DNA from: Microthyrium microscopicum | Lineage: Eukaryota; Ascomycota; Dothideomycetes; Microthyriales; Microthyriaceae | Direction of reading: 5' to 3' | DNA length: 64,000 nt | Assembly: GCA_010405405.1 (NCBI GenBank) | Contig: MU004239.1 | Span: 794,713 to 858,712 of the forward strand | Part shown: one piece after another, positions 10,239 through 21,196 of the stretch | Numbering within the stretch: the stretch's first letter is position 1 | How the letters are laid out: each line of letters begins with the position of its first letter | Translations under genes and position numbers: made by a program | Notes under the pieces: generated by a model | The model's input: the letters and a program-made list of their open reading frames with translations, nothing else | The model's database searches: none | What the model was told of the DNA's origin: nothing

Positions 10239-12778
10239 TCATCGAATCTCAAATATGCCGTCGCCGATACATGATACTCGGCTTTCTCTCTGGAACTGCC
10301 TGGCTTGTCCATCCATCATTCCATGCACGTAGCATTCACCGATAAGCGTCCAATACCAGTCTTGACGAGCCTTACCCTGCCCTACTGGATTATCGATTTT
10401 GATCTGACTGTTTTTTGGACGCTTCATAGATGGAGGTTCTTCATGTTCGTCGGGCTCTCGCGAGCGCTTGACGCTAGTAGAATCCTTGGAGTATGTTGTC
10501 AGACGAACATTGGCAATTGCCTCTAAGTTGGTTTCATTTTCCAAGGCGACAGGATCTTGAGTAGATGATCTTGCTTTTACTGAAGAAGGAGCCACATGGC
10601 TCTTTGCAGTCATCTCTTGCGAGGGTTCTAATATCGACCAGGCGAGCGCGTGGTCTCTTGCTTTGCTTGCAGAGTCTGATGCATCGATGTTGGTTTTATC
10701 GAGATTTATGGACCATGTCATCTTAGGCGCATGCTCTTGTAATGACTCGTACGCTCTTTGGGCTGCTCGAGCTATTCGATTGGCTTTACGCTCGCGATAC
10801 CTTGCGACCAGTTGTTTAGCGACGTATTGTACAGCATTCTGTTGTCGATCTGCATCATCTCTCGCCTCGAGATCAAGATCGTCTTTGGTTTTGAAGTGTT
10901 TCCGAAGGACTACTGGCACACTACAGCCGTCTAGGATAGCAATGAAGTCGCTGTATAACGCGTTCTTTGGTACCAGACCAAGGAAACCAGTGCGTGTGCG
11001 CATTAGTCTTCTGTTCCAGATCACCGCCTGCACACGAGACAGGAACTCCGTGATGATTGTGCTTCCCTGTGCCAGCATGGTTGAAATGTCTAGAGTATCG
11101 TCAACAAAGTCTTGGAAAATCTCCCTGCATGCTCTCGGATAAAATGGCGGTGGTTCTTCATTATTGTGATTCCGGTTTGCGACAAGCGTTCGCCAGAATT
11201 CCTCAGGAGGGAGGTCGCCGCGGTTATGCCAATTCACTAGTTTGAGCCATTCGGGTGGTATGTTGCCTAGCTGTGAGGGTAATTCCAATGTCTCAAGCTC
11301 ACTCAAGATGAAGCCTTTAACAAACATGCTTCTGGAGACCGATTCGTGGAACCTAAAGACCTGGTTCCCTGTGGTCGGGCCAGGCTTATATGAAGCATTG
11401 TATCGTAGCGTTCCGGGCATTCCTACAAGAGAATCGGCGTTACGTCTCACGAGTCTCTTGCCTACGCCCTCTCTTTCCACCAACCTGTGCGCAGATGTTG
11501 CCATGGTGCAGATCCAAGATGGGACTACTTCGTCTGTAGCGCCTGGCTCCGGGGCCCAAGGCCGGCACAGGATATCGAGCTTGTAAAACGGACTGGCGTT
11601 GCTGATGCAAAAGGAAATGAAGCGCCTGTATACCGCGACATAAGGTGCTTCATAGTCGACAAGAAAGGCCACTTTCGCTGTATGACTTTCCCACCACTCC
11701 AGCATGAGCTTCTGCAAATAGACCGACGGGCCCTCAGAGGAGACGAGGAGTTCGTCTCTGGCCATCTCGCTTCCGCTCTGAGGATTGAGCCTGAAAGCAT
11801 CGCTGGAGACCGACAACAAGGCATATATAATGTCATGGGAATTTGAGGTCTCGAACATGGTAAACGAAGTAACAAGATACTCAAGACTCCGGCCTGCTCG
11901 AGGTGCTGCGGCGTCATTCTTTCTTGAGAGTGCGCTTGTTGCTCTAATGAGTCGAATAGCGCCCAATGCCGGAGCTGCTCGCGTGCTGTACGCCATCACG
12001 TCTTGTGTTCTAGCGAATAATCGTGAGAGATTCAACGGCCCCTTCAGTGCCTGGTCTAGGAGTAGAATAGCCTCTGAAAACTGGCTCCAGGTGATTTCAT
12101 CCCTACCGCTGAATATCGTAGCTGTGTGCTGGTCGGCGAGGGCAATCTCCTGAATGACCCAGCGTCTGCTAAACTTCTGATGATCAGATCAGTCCATCCT
12201 AATATTATGAGAACAGCACCTACCCAAGGCCTCTCAGTGAAGCGGATTAGCGACATCCAATCTTCATCAAAGGCAGACTCTTGGCAAAGTCGGTCAAACT
12301 TCTGCAAAAGTAGCAAATGGTCCTGGATGAACGCAAAAGCCCGTCGACTGATAGCATCCTCGTCACCCAACCAGATCAAGACTCTTTGCGCTCGACCGTA
12401 TATCTCCGACATCAGAGCCACTTGTCGACTCTTCTCTTGTAAATCATTTTGATGTATACATATCGTGTCAATCCATATTGTGCGGTACTTATCAGGTAGC
12501 CTGAGCCTTCTAAGCGCTTGCTCGAGGTTCTTCGTTACCTTGAAGCAGAAGTCCCCGTTTTCGTCCCGGATTCGAATTGGATGTCTCGGCGGAACGGTGC
12601 CCCAGCACCACGAGATTGCTTCATAGGGAGCTTCTGCTTCGTTCTTGACTCGAAGCTCAACTACGATGTCCGCTTCCTTCGGTCTGGCCGGGTGAAGCCT
12701 TAGAAGTCGTATCTGGAAACCGCCAGCCTTCAGCGCAGAGCCATAGCTATAGGTCTCCAGTCCACAGTCAGTGCACAT
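10239..12778 (-). CDS. Heterokaryon incompatibility (HET) domain protein
   Basis: Member of the large fungal HET family, implicated in non-self recognition and cell death. Two exons, 12778-12224 and 12176-10239, give about 830 residues. The N-terminal HET domain shows IRLLRLHP, the core YEAISWCWG, then LEQALRRLRL, TIWIDTICIHQND, MSEIYGRAQRVLIWLG, and after the splice FSRRWVIQEIALA, so the intron falls inside the domain as in many relatives. The family's C-terminal signature is also present (GECYVHGMMDGQA, ending FEIR), so the gene appears full length. Between them lies a basic, possibly nuclear-directed stretch (SVKRSREPDE...KRPKNS). The start at 12778 is the first ATG but a 5' non-coding exon is possible. 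No partner NLR or SNARE gene is nearby. Confidence 0.9.
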
Positions 12779-13524
12779 ATGTGCTGAATGAAACTATTGA
12801 TGGCAGAAAATAAAGGTTGATGAATATTCCGTTCGCTCCTGCAAGGGTTGGAGCCGACTCTTGAGGATGCGATCACGCTGAGATATCGCGAGGCTGTCAC
12901 CGTCTCTAAATACGCCCGCGTGAGGGTGGCTGAGCTGCAGGACAGCCCTGGGCGGTCTTGTGCTTTCGTCTGCCCATATGACGCGCAATGCCCAGTTGCA
13001 ACAAGACCTGCAAGCTTCAACGCAGCCAGTAAGAAGTCATTACTGTTGATGCGCCGAAATGCGCGTATGAAAAAGAAGCCCGAAAGATAGGCCTGTGGGC
13101 CTGTTGTTCTACCTTTCTGCTGATTTCCAACCCCTGAGAACTCGTTGAATCCAGTCCTCGTCTTCTTCCAAGCAAACAATAACGCTATGATTGAATCGGC
13201 TAGAACTCCGCGCGAAGTTTGATACATAAGCAAAAAGAAAACGGCTGGATATACATAATAAGGCTTACGCTAACCAAGCATGGTTAGAAGGTAATTTGCA
13301 GTACTCTACGTTGAAAATTATAACATTCTTTCAAGTTCTCCTGAGAACCATTGAGGTACACATTGCCCATTCCTATATGTAAACTACTTCTTTTGCGCCT
13401 CATATGAAAGCTTGAATTTTCTCTATTCATACCTCAATACAATAACCACAGTAATACAGTAATTGTCGATCTCGGACAAGCTTCTGATAACAAAGAGAAA
13501 TCTGGCCCTAAACTTACAGCATAT
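12779..13524. other. Intergenic region upstream of HET gene, downstream of LYS2
   Basis: About 0.75 kb. A 167-codon minus-strand frame (13233-12730) runs into the HET gene in another frame but lacks motifs or domain composition; I treat it as chance. It probably holds the HET promoter and the LYS2-side spacer. LYS2 ends at 13525. Confidence 0.5.
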
Positions 13525-16500
13525 CTAAACTTTTTCAACCGCAGCACCACCTCTACCACCAACCGCGCCAACAGCCAGTCTCTGCTCTTCGCTAATTTGA
13601 ACATCTGGTAGCGCTCTTCCTCTCCCCGTTGGCCAAGGCACGAACCCAATCTCAGCCAAATAACGCAAATATCGTCCAACATCTTCACGACTAATACCCA
13701 TGCCAGCACTTTCATCAATGCCCGTCCAATTCTCACCATCAGCCTTGAGAACTTGCACAGCATTCCTATCATCTAGCTCAGGAGCTCTTGTAGTAGCCGG
13801 TAGATCGTTTACGACAAAGTGATACAGCGGCATAAGAGCCAACTGTTCCTGATCTTTTTCTTGACCACCTGCAGAGACGTACTTCTCTAGCCACTCCTTC
13901 CACTCATCGTATGGAACTTCTGGGACGCGGAAACCGTAGTATTCTAACAGAGAGAGATATTCGTGCATGCGGAGCCGTGGGTGGCCAGTGACATGGATGA
14001 CGTGGACTCCATTATTCAAAGGGTTGAGAGCTGCTGCTACGACAACTCGCGCGACGTGGTTGGCAGGGACGGAGTTTACGGTGTTGATGATGCGTGGCCG
14101 CATGGAGAGTTGGATACATCCTTTGAGCATGCGGATGAGGAAATCGTCAGTATTGCAGACACCGGTCTCTGAATCGCCGAGAATGTAGCCTGGTCGTATG
14201 ATGGAACCGCGTAAACCGCGCGCTCCGGCGGCGCGAACGAGTTGTTCTGATACCCATTTGGTTTGGCCATAGCCGGTGCCGAGTCCGGTGCGACTGCCCA
14301 TTAGGTCGTCATCTTCGGAGATTGCGTGTTGGCCGGTGTTGACTTGTTGTGTGGACAGGTCTACGTAGTAGTCGTTGTCGAGGACGCTTGTGGAGCTGAT
14401 GTAGGTGAACACCTTGGGTTTGCCTTCATTGCAGAGTTTCATGGCATCGAGGGTTGATAGGACGTTGGAGGCCATCATGTCTGCGTATCGTTTGACCCAG
14501 TGGACTTGAGCTCCATTGTGGATTACCACATCGACGTTTTGGGATAGCATTTGCCATGTTGGTTCATCGAGACCGAGTTGTCGTTTGGATAGATCACCAA
14601 CAGCGCAGGTCAGTCTGGTTGACCATTCTTCTTTCCAGAGACCATATGCTTTCAAAGAACCCTTGAGACGATCCAGCGCAGCCTGTTCATTCTTAGCTGC
14701 CCGAACGTGAGCAATCAATCTCACCGCTCGACTGGTTCGTTCAAGCACGTCTCTAATGATGTAGGCACCCAAAAAGCCTGTTGCACCCGTGAGGAAAACT
14801 GTCGGCCTGGATGATGCGCGAATAGTCAGCGGATCGGCGCTTTGATAGTTGCCAGCTAGTTGCTGCAGTAATTCGTCCAGGGATCGCGAATAAGCATCAT
14901 CTGCTTGCTTAGCATCATCAACACCATTTGATGGCTTCAGAAGTCGGTCTATTTGCGTGCTAAAGCCTTCGAGACTAGGATTTTCGTACAGGGTATTGAT
15001 GGAAATATTGGCACCAGTCTGCTTTCGAAGCACAAGTATCATTTGCTGAGCCAGGATACTATGACCACCAAGATCGAAGAAGTTGTTCTGAGGCGTGATG
15101 GTTTTGGCGTTCAGTCCACGAATGATCTCGGACCAATTAGTCGCCACGGTCTGTTCCGTCGGAGTCATTGAATCCCATCTCTTAAGGTCATCTTCAGAGG
15201 CATCTTCAGTTTGTTCCGCAATATCAGGGAATGGTAAGTTGGCTTTGTCGACTTTTCCATTTGGATTCAGGGGTAATTTTTCCAGGACAATATACACAGT
15301 GGGTACCGCATATGATGGTAGACGGCCTTTCAAGTGATCTCTTACTTCCAGCTGCATACGCCGAAACCGCTTGAAAAAAATCTTTGTCGTGCCAATCTCA
15401 GTAGCCTGCTCTTCGATGTCTTCTAGGCCCTGAGATTCAAGGAATTGAGGCCATTCCTTCATCTCCGGAACCACATAGCTGATCAGTGTCTGCTCTTCAT
15501 TTCTGTCTCTTCGGACTAGTGTTTTGCAGTCTCGAATCAAGGCACTCTGGCTCAAGTGTGTGTCAATATCGTTCAACTCCACTCGGAAGCCGCGAATCTT
15601 GACTTGATCATCTGCGCGTCCAGTACACTCGACGGCGCCGGACGGCATATATTTTCCAAGGTCACCAGTTCTATACATTCTATCGCGTGGGCCGTTGTAG
15701 TATTTTCTCCATGCTTCTCCTTTGCTGACCTTCTTGTCGGCTGTCTTCCATGTCTCATTATCAACGAACCAATTTTCGATGAATTTTTGCTCGTTCAAGG
15801 CTGGATCTCCTCTGTAACCTTCAGAAAGACCAGCAGCTCGAACGTAAATTTCGCCTACTTCACCAACGCCACACATCTTGGTGCGATCCTCTCGGTTAAC
15901 AACCAGAAGTTGGACATTCTTCATGCCTTGTCCAGCAGGAACAGTGTTTTCCAGTTGATCCAGGGCGTTTGGATCCTTGGCTCGACTTGGGATCTCATAA
16001 TAACTCACGGCTCGCTGAGTTTCTGTCGTGCCGTACATGTTAACGATGTTTGCATTCACTGCTAATTCTCGCAGAATCTTGCAATCTCTTGTGGTGAGAA
16101 CATCGCCAACGAAGAAAGCTCTATCCAGAGATGGGAACTCCGCTGACGCACCACCAACGAGAATTTGACCCATTGCTGGTGTCAGATGTGTTACCGTTGG
16201 CTTATGGGTAGCCATCCATTCTGCGAGTTTCTCGTGCATAATATCTTCCTTGGAAGGAACCAGTAATTGTGCACCCAGATACAAGGGAGTGAAAATGTCT
16301 CTTTGTACAGGGTCATGAGCGATACCAGAGAGGAGTGTAAACTTGCTGCTCGAGTTCAACTCGAATCGTTCCGCCATCCATCCAAAGTACTTTGTAAGGC
16401 TGAAATGCCGTCCTAGAACGCCCTTGGGTCTTCCTTCGCTGCCAGAGGTGAAAGAGAGTGTAGGCTGACTATCAGGACCGACCAGCACATCTGGTTGCGA

Positions 16501-17112
16501 AGAAGCTTTAGACCGATACGACTCAAAGACGTCTTTCCCGTCTACTTGACCACCCGTCAGGGTGCCGTCATCTCCAATACGTAGCGATGGAACTTCAGCT
16601 TTCAACGTGAGCTCTTCGTCGATGTACTTTCGAACCAATGGGGCTAATGGTCCTGATTCGTCTGTGGCTTTGGCGATATTTACTAACGCGGCCGGTTGAG
16701 AAACCTCCAAGTATACTTGTTGTCTAGCTGGGGGATATGCCGGGTCCAAAATGCTCATGGTTGCTCCGGAAGCCAAAACTCCCATGATACTAATGACCAA
16801 ATCGACTGATCGATGCGCCCAGACCATGACGACATCGCCGTTGGTGATACCAGACTCATGGAGATAATGCGCGAGCAGGTTTGACGCTTCATATATTTGC
16901 TTATATGTGAAGACCCTCTCTGGTGAGGTTGAAGTTCTGGTCTCAGTCACGCATACTCGGTCTGGATATTTGGTTGCGTTTTCTCTAAAGTGATGATGGA
17001 TTGGCCCCTCAAACCCAGACCAGTCGAGGTCTGCTTCATATTAGTCGAAGCTACAACGAACCATGAAGAGGAGTATTGACTAACCTACTCGAGGGTCTGG
17101 TAGCTCCGCCAT
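13525..17112 (-). CDS. LYS2: L-2-aminoadipate reductase (alpha-aminoadipate reductase)
   Basis: Fungal lysine biosynthesis: activates alpha-aminoadipate with ATP, loads it on a carrier arm and reduces it to the semialdehyde with NADPH. Two exons, 17112-17085 (28 nt) and 17033-13525, give about 1178 residues. The tiny first exon supplies the ATG and MAELPDP, the conserved LPDP entry point; the large frame itself opens only on a GTG. Adenylation domain: TSGSEGRPKG (about 205-214), LSGIAHDP, NMYGTTETQRAV, YRTGDLG. Carrier: FFDLGGHSIL, phosphopantetheine Ser about 668. Reductase: TGATGFLGAYI (about 758) and GYGQTKWVSEQ, then the ending of canonical Lys2 (APELDDRNAV). The roughly 240-residue region in front of LPDP in yeast Lys2 is missing. 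LYS5-type phosphopantetheinyl transferase would be needed; none is in this window. A TGAGTCA box lies 222 bp upstream of the ATG. Confidence 0.95.
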
Positions 17113-17333
17113 TTTGCTAGCAGGATGTATGTATGTACCTTGATGATGCGTGCAGCGTAATGGTCCAATCGCAGCGGGGTGTTGAGAAGAGTGAAGCGAC
17201 TGGCTGATGAAGCGAAGATTAGAGCTCGAATCAACGACTTTGCTGGCGGCTCTTTTTGATCAATTGAGATTTCGCGATTCCAGATTGGGCTGTCAAGAAA
17301 ATTTTGAATGGGGTTAAGTGGGCGGAAGGATAT

Positions 17334-17340
17334 TGAGTCA
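17334..17340. promoter_or_regulatory. Gcn4/CPC1-type box (TGAGTCA) upstream of LYS2
   Basis: Palindromic TGA(C/G)TCA box, here TGAGTCA, 222 bp upstream of the LYS2 start codon. Gcn4/CPC1/CpcA bZIP factors use this box for cross-pathway control of amino acid biosynthesis genes, and LYS2 is a classical target. A 7-bp box can occur by chance; its position before an amino acid gene supports function. Confidence 0.6.
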
Positions 17341-17523
17341 CATTCAAGGGCAAACCATATCCAGCCAATTAGAAGTCAATTTTTAAAGCGGTGTGAAGTA
17401 GCACAACCAATTTTTTATTTTATTTTAATGTCATTGGTTTGGTATCATAATGTTTCATTACATTTTGCAAACAGTTGATGTAAATATCTGTTGACAACAG
17501 AAAAGTGAGACTATCTAATATTA

Positions 17524-19998
17524 TCACCCTGTATGTCCATTCCAAGGCTGATAATACAAACAAGAAACCTCATGAAACTGTGCATCTCCCGTCGCTTTTA
17601 CATAATCACAAAGACATATCCAACAGAACTGATATCTACACTGCGAACAAGTCATATGGTCGCAACCGTCATTCTTTTCGATAGGCACCTTACATGAAGG
17701 GCAGTTCTTGGAAATCTCCTCAACCTTCTTCGCCGCCGCTAATTCATCAGCCTGCGTTCGAGACATGCGAGCATCGTACTCGGCGCAAGTTTCGCTATCG
17801 TGCCAACCGGAACTATGCTTGATACACTGAACATACTCGCAGGCGCAACAGAACATCCTCTCCCCAAAGAATTCGAGGCTATGCAGCTGGCCGGAGCTGC
17901 AAGTGGGTGACAGACACCAGTGAAAGTCGGGCTCTGATGCTAAAGCGTTGAGGAGAACGAGGCGATCATAGCGTTCGAATTGTGAGATTGTGGTACATGA
18001 TCTAACGTCTGAGTAGCTCATCTTCATGCTACATTCTGGGCAATTGATTCTGGTGTGTCCTTGGTTGGTTAACCTCTCGTCTATCCACTTGGACACACAC
18101 TTCTTGCAAGTGTTGATAGTGTGGAAGCAGCTAGCCGAGATTCTTTCCGGAAAGTTTACTGAATCGAGCTCTTCAACGCAAGTCATGCATGTCTTTTTTA
18201 CCGAGCCCAATCTAAGATAGATTCTATCCAGGCCCTCCTTTTGCCTGGGTGTCAGTAAACCTGAGTCTGCAAGTGTTAGGCTCTCGTTGTCTAAGAGCTT
18301 ATCTGCAAGATAAAATCCCCACTCGTGATATGGTATGGTAAGCCACTGTTCTCGAAGCCGTCTCTTCAGATCGGAAATAGGAGCATATGCCTTATTGAAA
18401 TTGTCGTTCCAGAAGCTGATGAAAAATCGCGGGCCATGATCCGATTGGACAGTGATGAACGGGTCGACGATGAGCTTTACTTCGTTTAACTTATGACTAC
18501 CCAAAGCTCGAGGCAAGGTATGGTGGGTTAATCGTATGCCGTCACACCACATGGAGATCAGTGATCTATGAACCTTGAGCTTCGTGGCCACATGGTTGAG
18601 GATTGTTTGCCAGGTGAGATGGCCGCTATTAATGCATCCGGACGGAGTTGTTGCCGTCCAGCCTACGAAAGATGTGACTTTCGGGGTCTTCTCAAGAAAC
18701 TCAAATTTGATGACGTCCCCGGTAAGGTCACCGGTGTCACCGGTCGAAACGACACTGATGATACACGGGTCAGGCACTGGGCAGGCAACGATTGTGCTTC
18801 GCTCCATATCAGACGAGACTAGTCCATCCTTACTCGTCCCATAAAGATGGTGATATTGTGGCATGTCTTGGCCGGATGGTCGACGAGCTGCATGTAGACG
18901 TGATGCGTCGTTGTACTGGCCGGCATTGGCAGGATGTTGGCGTTTCAGCGCCGAATCTTTCGCTGCTGTGGATACAGACTCAAAGCTATACACTAAAATC
19001 GCCTGGACCTGTTGAACCAGGTGCTCTGCATCAGCCAGTGTTGTATCTGGCCCATCCAACGATTGAGATTTCACGTCACTCTGACGAGACGTGAAGACTT
19101 TGCCAAGATCTGCTTGGATACGTGAGCAGGATTCTCTTGCCTTGTAAAGGACGTTCCGTAAAGATGGACTAGTCAAGTCGAGCATAGCACTCAGCTTCCC
19201 TAGGGTCTCATGAAATCGGGAAAACTCGGTTTGCAGGTCAGATAAATCTTTAATGCTGATGTCTCTCGTTGATATTCCCGGCTCGATACCCCTTGTGATC
19301 TGTTGTACCGCAAGACATTGCTCCTCAATGGCGCTGAGGAGCCCGTCGATTCTTTCCTGGTTGAAGCAAGCTTGCCAGTCATGGTGTTGTGAGCCTTGCA
19401 GTCCCCGATGGTCGCTTGAGGAGACCGTCAAGCCATTTCTTGGTATAGGCGATTCTGGTTCAAGAGAATCTATGCGGTGATGATGGAAACCCTTTGATTG
19501 ATTTCTTATGCTTCTGAAATTGGGTAGAATTGAGCTACAAGCGCTTCGATTGTTCCTTCTAGGTTTACCAGGTTCGTTCTGATCTGTCCTCGAGCTTCCG
19601 GCTGCGGGAGAAAGTCTGTCTTGCTGCCCATTGACTCTGGTGAGACTTATAGAACTCGATTCTTTCAGACTGTGTATATTGTAGTAGCTTCCATTGTGGA
19701 AGAAAAAGAGGTCTTCATCTGCGAATAGTAATTTCGATTCCAGACGGGGGTCAACATCGATTGTTTGGATAGGGCTCGTAGGGTCATTCTCGTCAACTCC
19801 TAAAGTCACAGTGGAATAGTCCTGCCGTGAAGTGATGGTTTCGTTTGTTCTTTTGGACTTGTGGTACAATCTTCGTGGTCCAGGGTTATTAGAATGATCA
19901 TCCTCCAGCTTCACTTTGGCGCTCTGGTCATTTTCGAGAACCGCACGTAACTTGCCCTCCGCATGATCGGACTTGAGCTTCGAAAGCGAATGACCCAT
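17524..19998 (-). CDS. RBR (RING1-IBR-RING2) E3 ubiquitin ligase
   Basis: Probable E3 ligase of the RING-between-RING class, which passes ubiquitin through a thioester on a cysteine in RING2. Single exon, 824 residues. RING1 spans about 604-656 (CMTCVEELDS to CPECSMK), the IBR about 690-740 and RING2 about 766-797 (CPSCKVPIEKNDGCDHMTC); the cysteine in DGCDHM, about 779, matches the catalytic position of HHARI/Parkin-type enzymes. The N-terminus, MGHSLS, fits an N-myristoylation site (Gly2, Ser6), suggesting membrane attachment. Residues 1-430 are low-complexity and Ser-rich; about 435-600 look folded, but I do not recognise that domain. A C-terminal tail of only about 27 residues follows RING2. 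The gene is upstream of LYS2 on the same strand with 411 bp between. Confidence 0.88.
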   Translation of the reverse strand: MGHSLSKLKSDHAEGKLRAVLENDQSAKVKLEDDHSNNPGPRRLYHKSKRTNETITSRQDYSTVTLGVDENDPTSPIQTIDVDPRLESKLLFADEDLFFFHNGSYYNIHSLKESSSISLTRVNGQQDRLSPAAGSSRTDQNEPGKPRRNNRSACSSILPNFRSIRNQSKGFHHHRIDSLEPESPIPRNGLTVSSSDHRGLQGSQHHDWQACFNQERIDGLLSAIEEQCLAVQQITRGIEPGISTRDISIKDLSDLQTEFSRFHETLGKLSAMLDLTSPSLRNVLYKARESCSRIQADLGKVFTSRQSDVKSQSLDGPDTTLADAEHLVQQVQAILVYSFESVSTAAKDSALKRQHPANAGQYNDASRLHAARRPSGQDMPQYHHLYGTSKDGLVSSDMERSTIVACPVPDPCIISVVSTGDTGDLTGDVIKFEFLEKTPKVTSFVGWTATTPSGCINSGHLTWQTILNHVATKLKVHRSLISMWCDGIRLTHHTLPRALGSHKLNEVKLIVDPFITVQSDHGPRFFISFWNDNFNKAYAPISDLKRRLREQWLTIPYHEWGFYLADKLLDNESLTLADSGLLTPRQKEGLDRIYLRLGSVKKTCMTCVEELDSVNFPERISASCFHTINTCKKCVSKWIDERLTNQGHTRINCPECSMKMSYSDVRSCTTISQFERYDRLVLLNALASEPDFHWCLSPTCSSGQLHSLEFFGERMFCCACEYVQCIKHSSGWHDSETCAEYDARMSRTQADELAAAKKVEEISKNCPSCKVPIEKNDGCDHMTCSQCRYQFCWICLCDYVKATGDAQFHEVSCLYYQPWNGHTG

Positions 19999-21196
19999 CG
20001 AGTGCGGTGCCGTCTATATGCTCAGGATAATGGGGTTTCTTGTGTCATCGAAGCAGTTCAAGCAAAGTCGTGAGCTTAAAGATGAAGCAACCAACCTGTA
20101 TCCTAGAATGCCAAATATAATGCAGATGCAAGCATAAAAACCGGTCAGGCTGATGCCGGAAGAGTCAAAGTGGGATGATTGCTGCGCCAAGTGCGCCTTC
20201 TAGGCAGAACAATTCGATTCGGCTTGATCTCAGCCTGGTAGGGACTGCAGGCTTCTACTCACAATAGTAAGCATTCACTGGACATTGAATATTTCTTCAG
20301 CTTTGATGAAGTCTCTTAGCCCCCACAGCCAAGCGAAGAATACTCTCACATGACAAAGAGAGCAAAACTGAAACGTTGAAGATACCCAGAGTGTCAAACT
20401 CCATAGAAATTTGCTGCAATATGCTGGACCTTCATATCGCGTTCATTAGTGTAGTGATTTTGTAGTTTGATGTGTATACATTACTAGTAGGACTATCAAG
20501 GCCAACTTTAGCTTCTTCGAGTTTTCTCATACAACATCAGTCTTGATGTTGGATCTAGCTGATGGATAATGATCCCTGGAAACTCTCAAGACTCTCCATA
20601 GTATTCGCGGCAGCACCTTGAGTGAGGCGAAGCACTGTAGCGTCAAAGCAATCGGTACCTGTGAAGTCTAGTAATTGACCAGCTCCTGTTTAATGGGATT
20701 TATTCGTGTTCAGGTTGACTTATACACGAAGTTTCCGTAGAAGACGGGAATATTGTCTTGACTCTAAAGCTATACGAATAAAGCTTCAACAGTAGAGTCA
20801 CCGATACCGATATCTGAAAGAGGCACCAATGCGTCTCACAGGTTGGGGCCTGATATCAGATACCAGGTGATCAATCATCACTCGGTCAGGAAGTGAATGT
20901 ATGTATGTCAATAAAGGTAAAGCGCTTGCTGAAGACGGTGATAAAGTCGCGAACGTTGATAGAGCAGAGAATGTTCAAGAATGTTGTAGCAAAAGTACAA
21001 AGTAGATGGCTGATCTAATCAGGGTTAGTTCGTTGTTGCCACTTTAGCCGTGGATGCCTACCTACATCAACCATCAATTGGCTTCGTCATCCATCGTGAC
21101 AACTTTGAACTTGCTATCCACCACCACCACCACCACCACCACCATACTTTCTGGTCTATCTTCTATCTCAATATAGCACATAGTGCGCCAAAAGCC
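19999..21196. other. Divergent intergenic region with (CCA)9 microsatellite
   Basis: About 1.2 kb between the RBR gene and the mitochondrial BAX-inhibitor gene. No coding region is supported. A CCA repeat of nine units lies at 21118-21144, in the probable 5' leader of the right-hand gene. It would read as nine histidines in the frame of that gene, but no ATG precedes it in frame. Confidence 0.6.
21118..21144. repeat. (CCA)9 trinucleotide microsatellite
   Basis: Nine uninterrupted CCA units, 53 bp before the ATG of the next gene. Likely transcribed 5' UTR. Such tracts vary in length between strains. Confidence 0.9.

Noticed and set aside
12730-13233. 167-codon minus-strand frame overlapping the start of the HET gene
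   Set aside because: No motif, mixed composition, overlaps a well-supported coding exon in another frame; it does not splice sensibly to the HET gene.
21050-21196. N-terminal extension with nine histidines on the BAX-inhibitor protein
   Set aside because: The frame is open but begins with GTG; the first ATG at 21197 starts a good mitochondrial targeting peptide. The His run is the CCA microsatellite of the leader.
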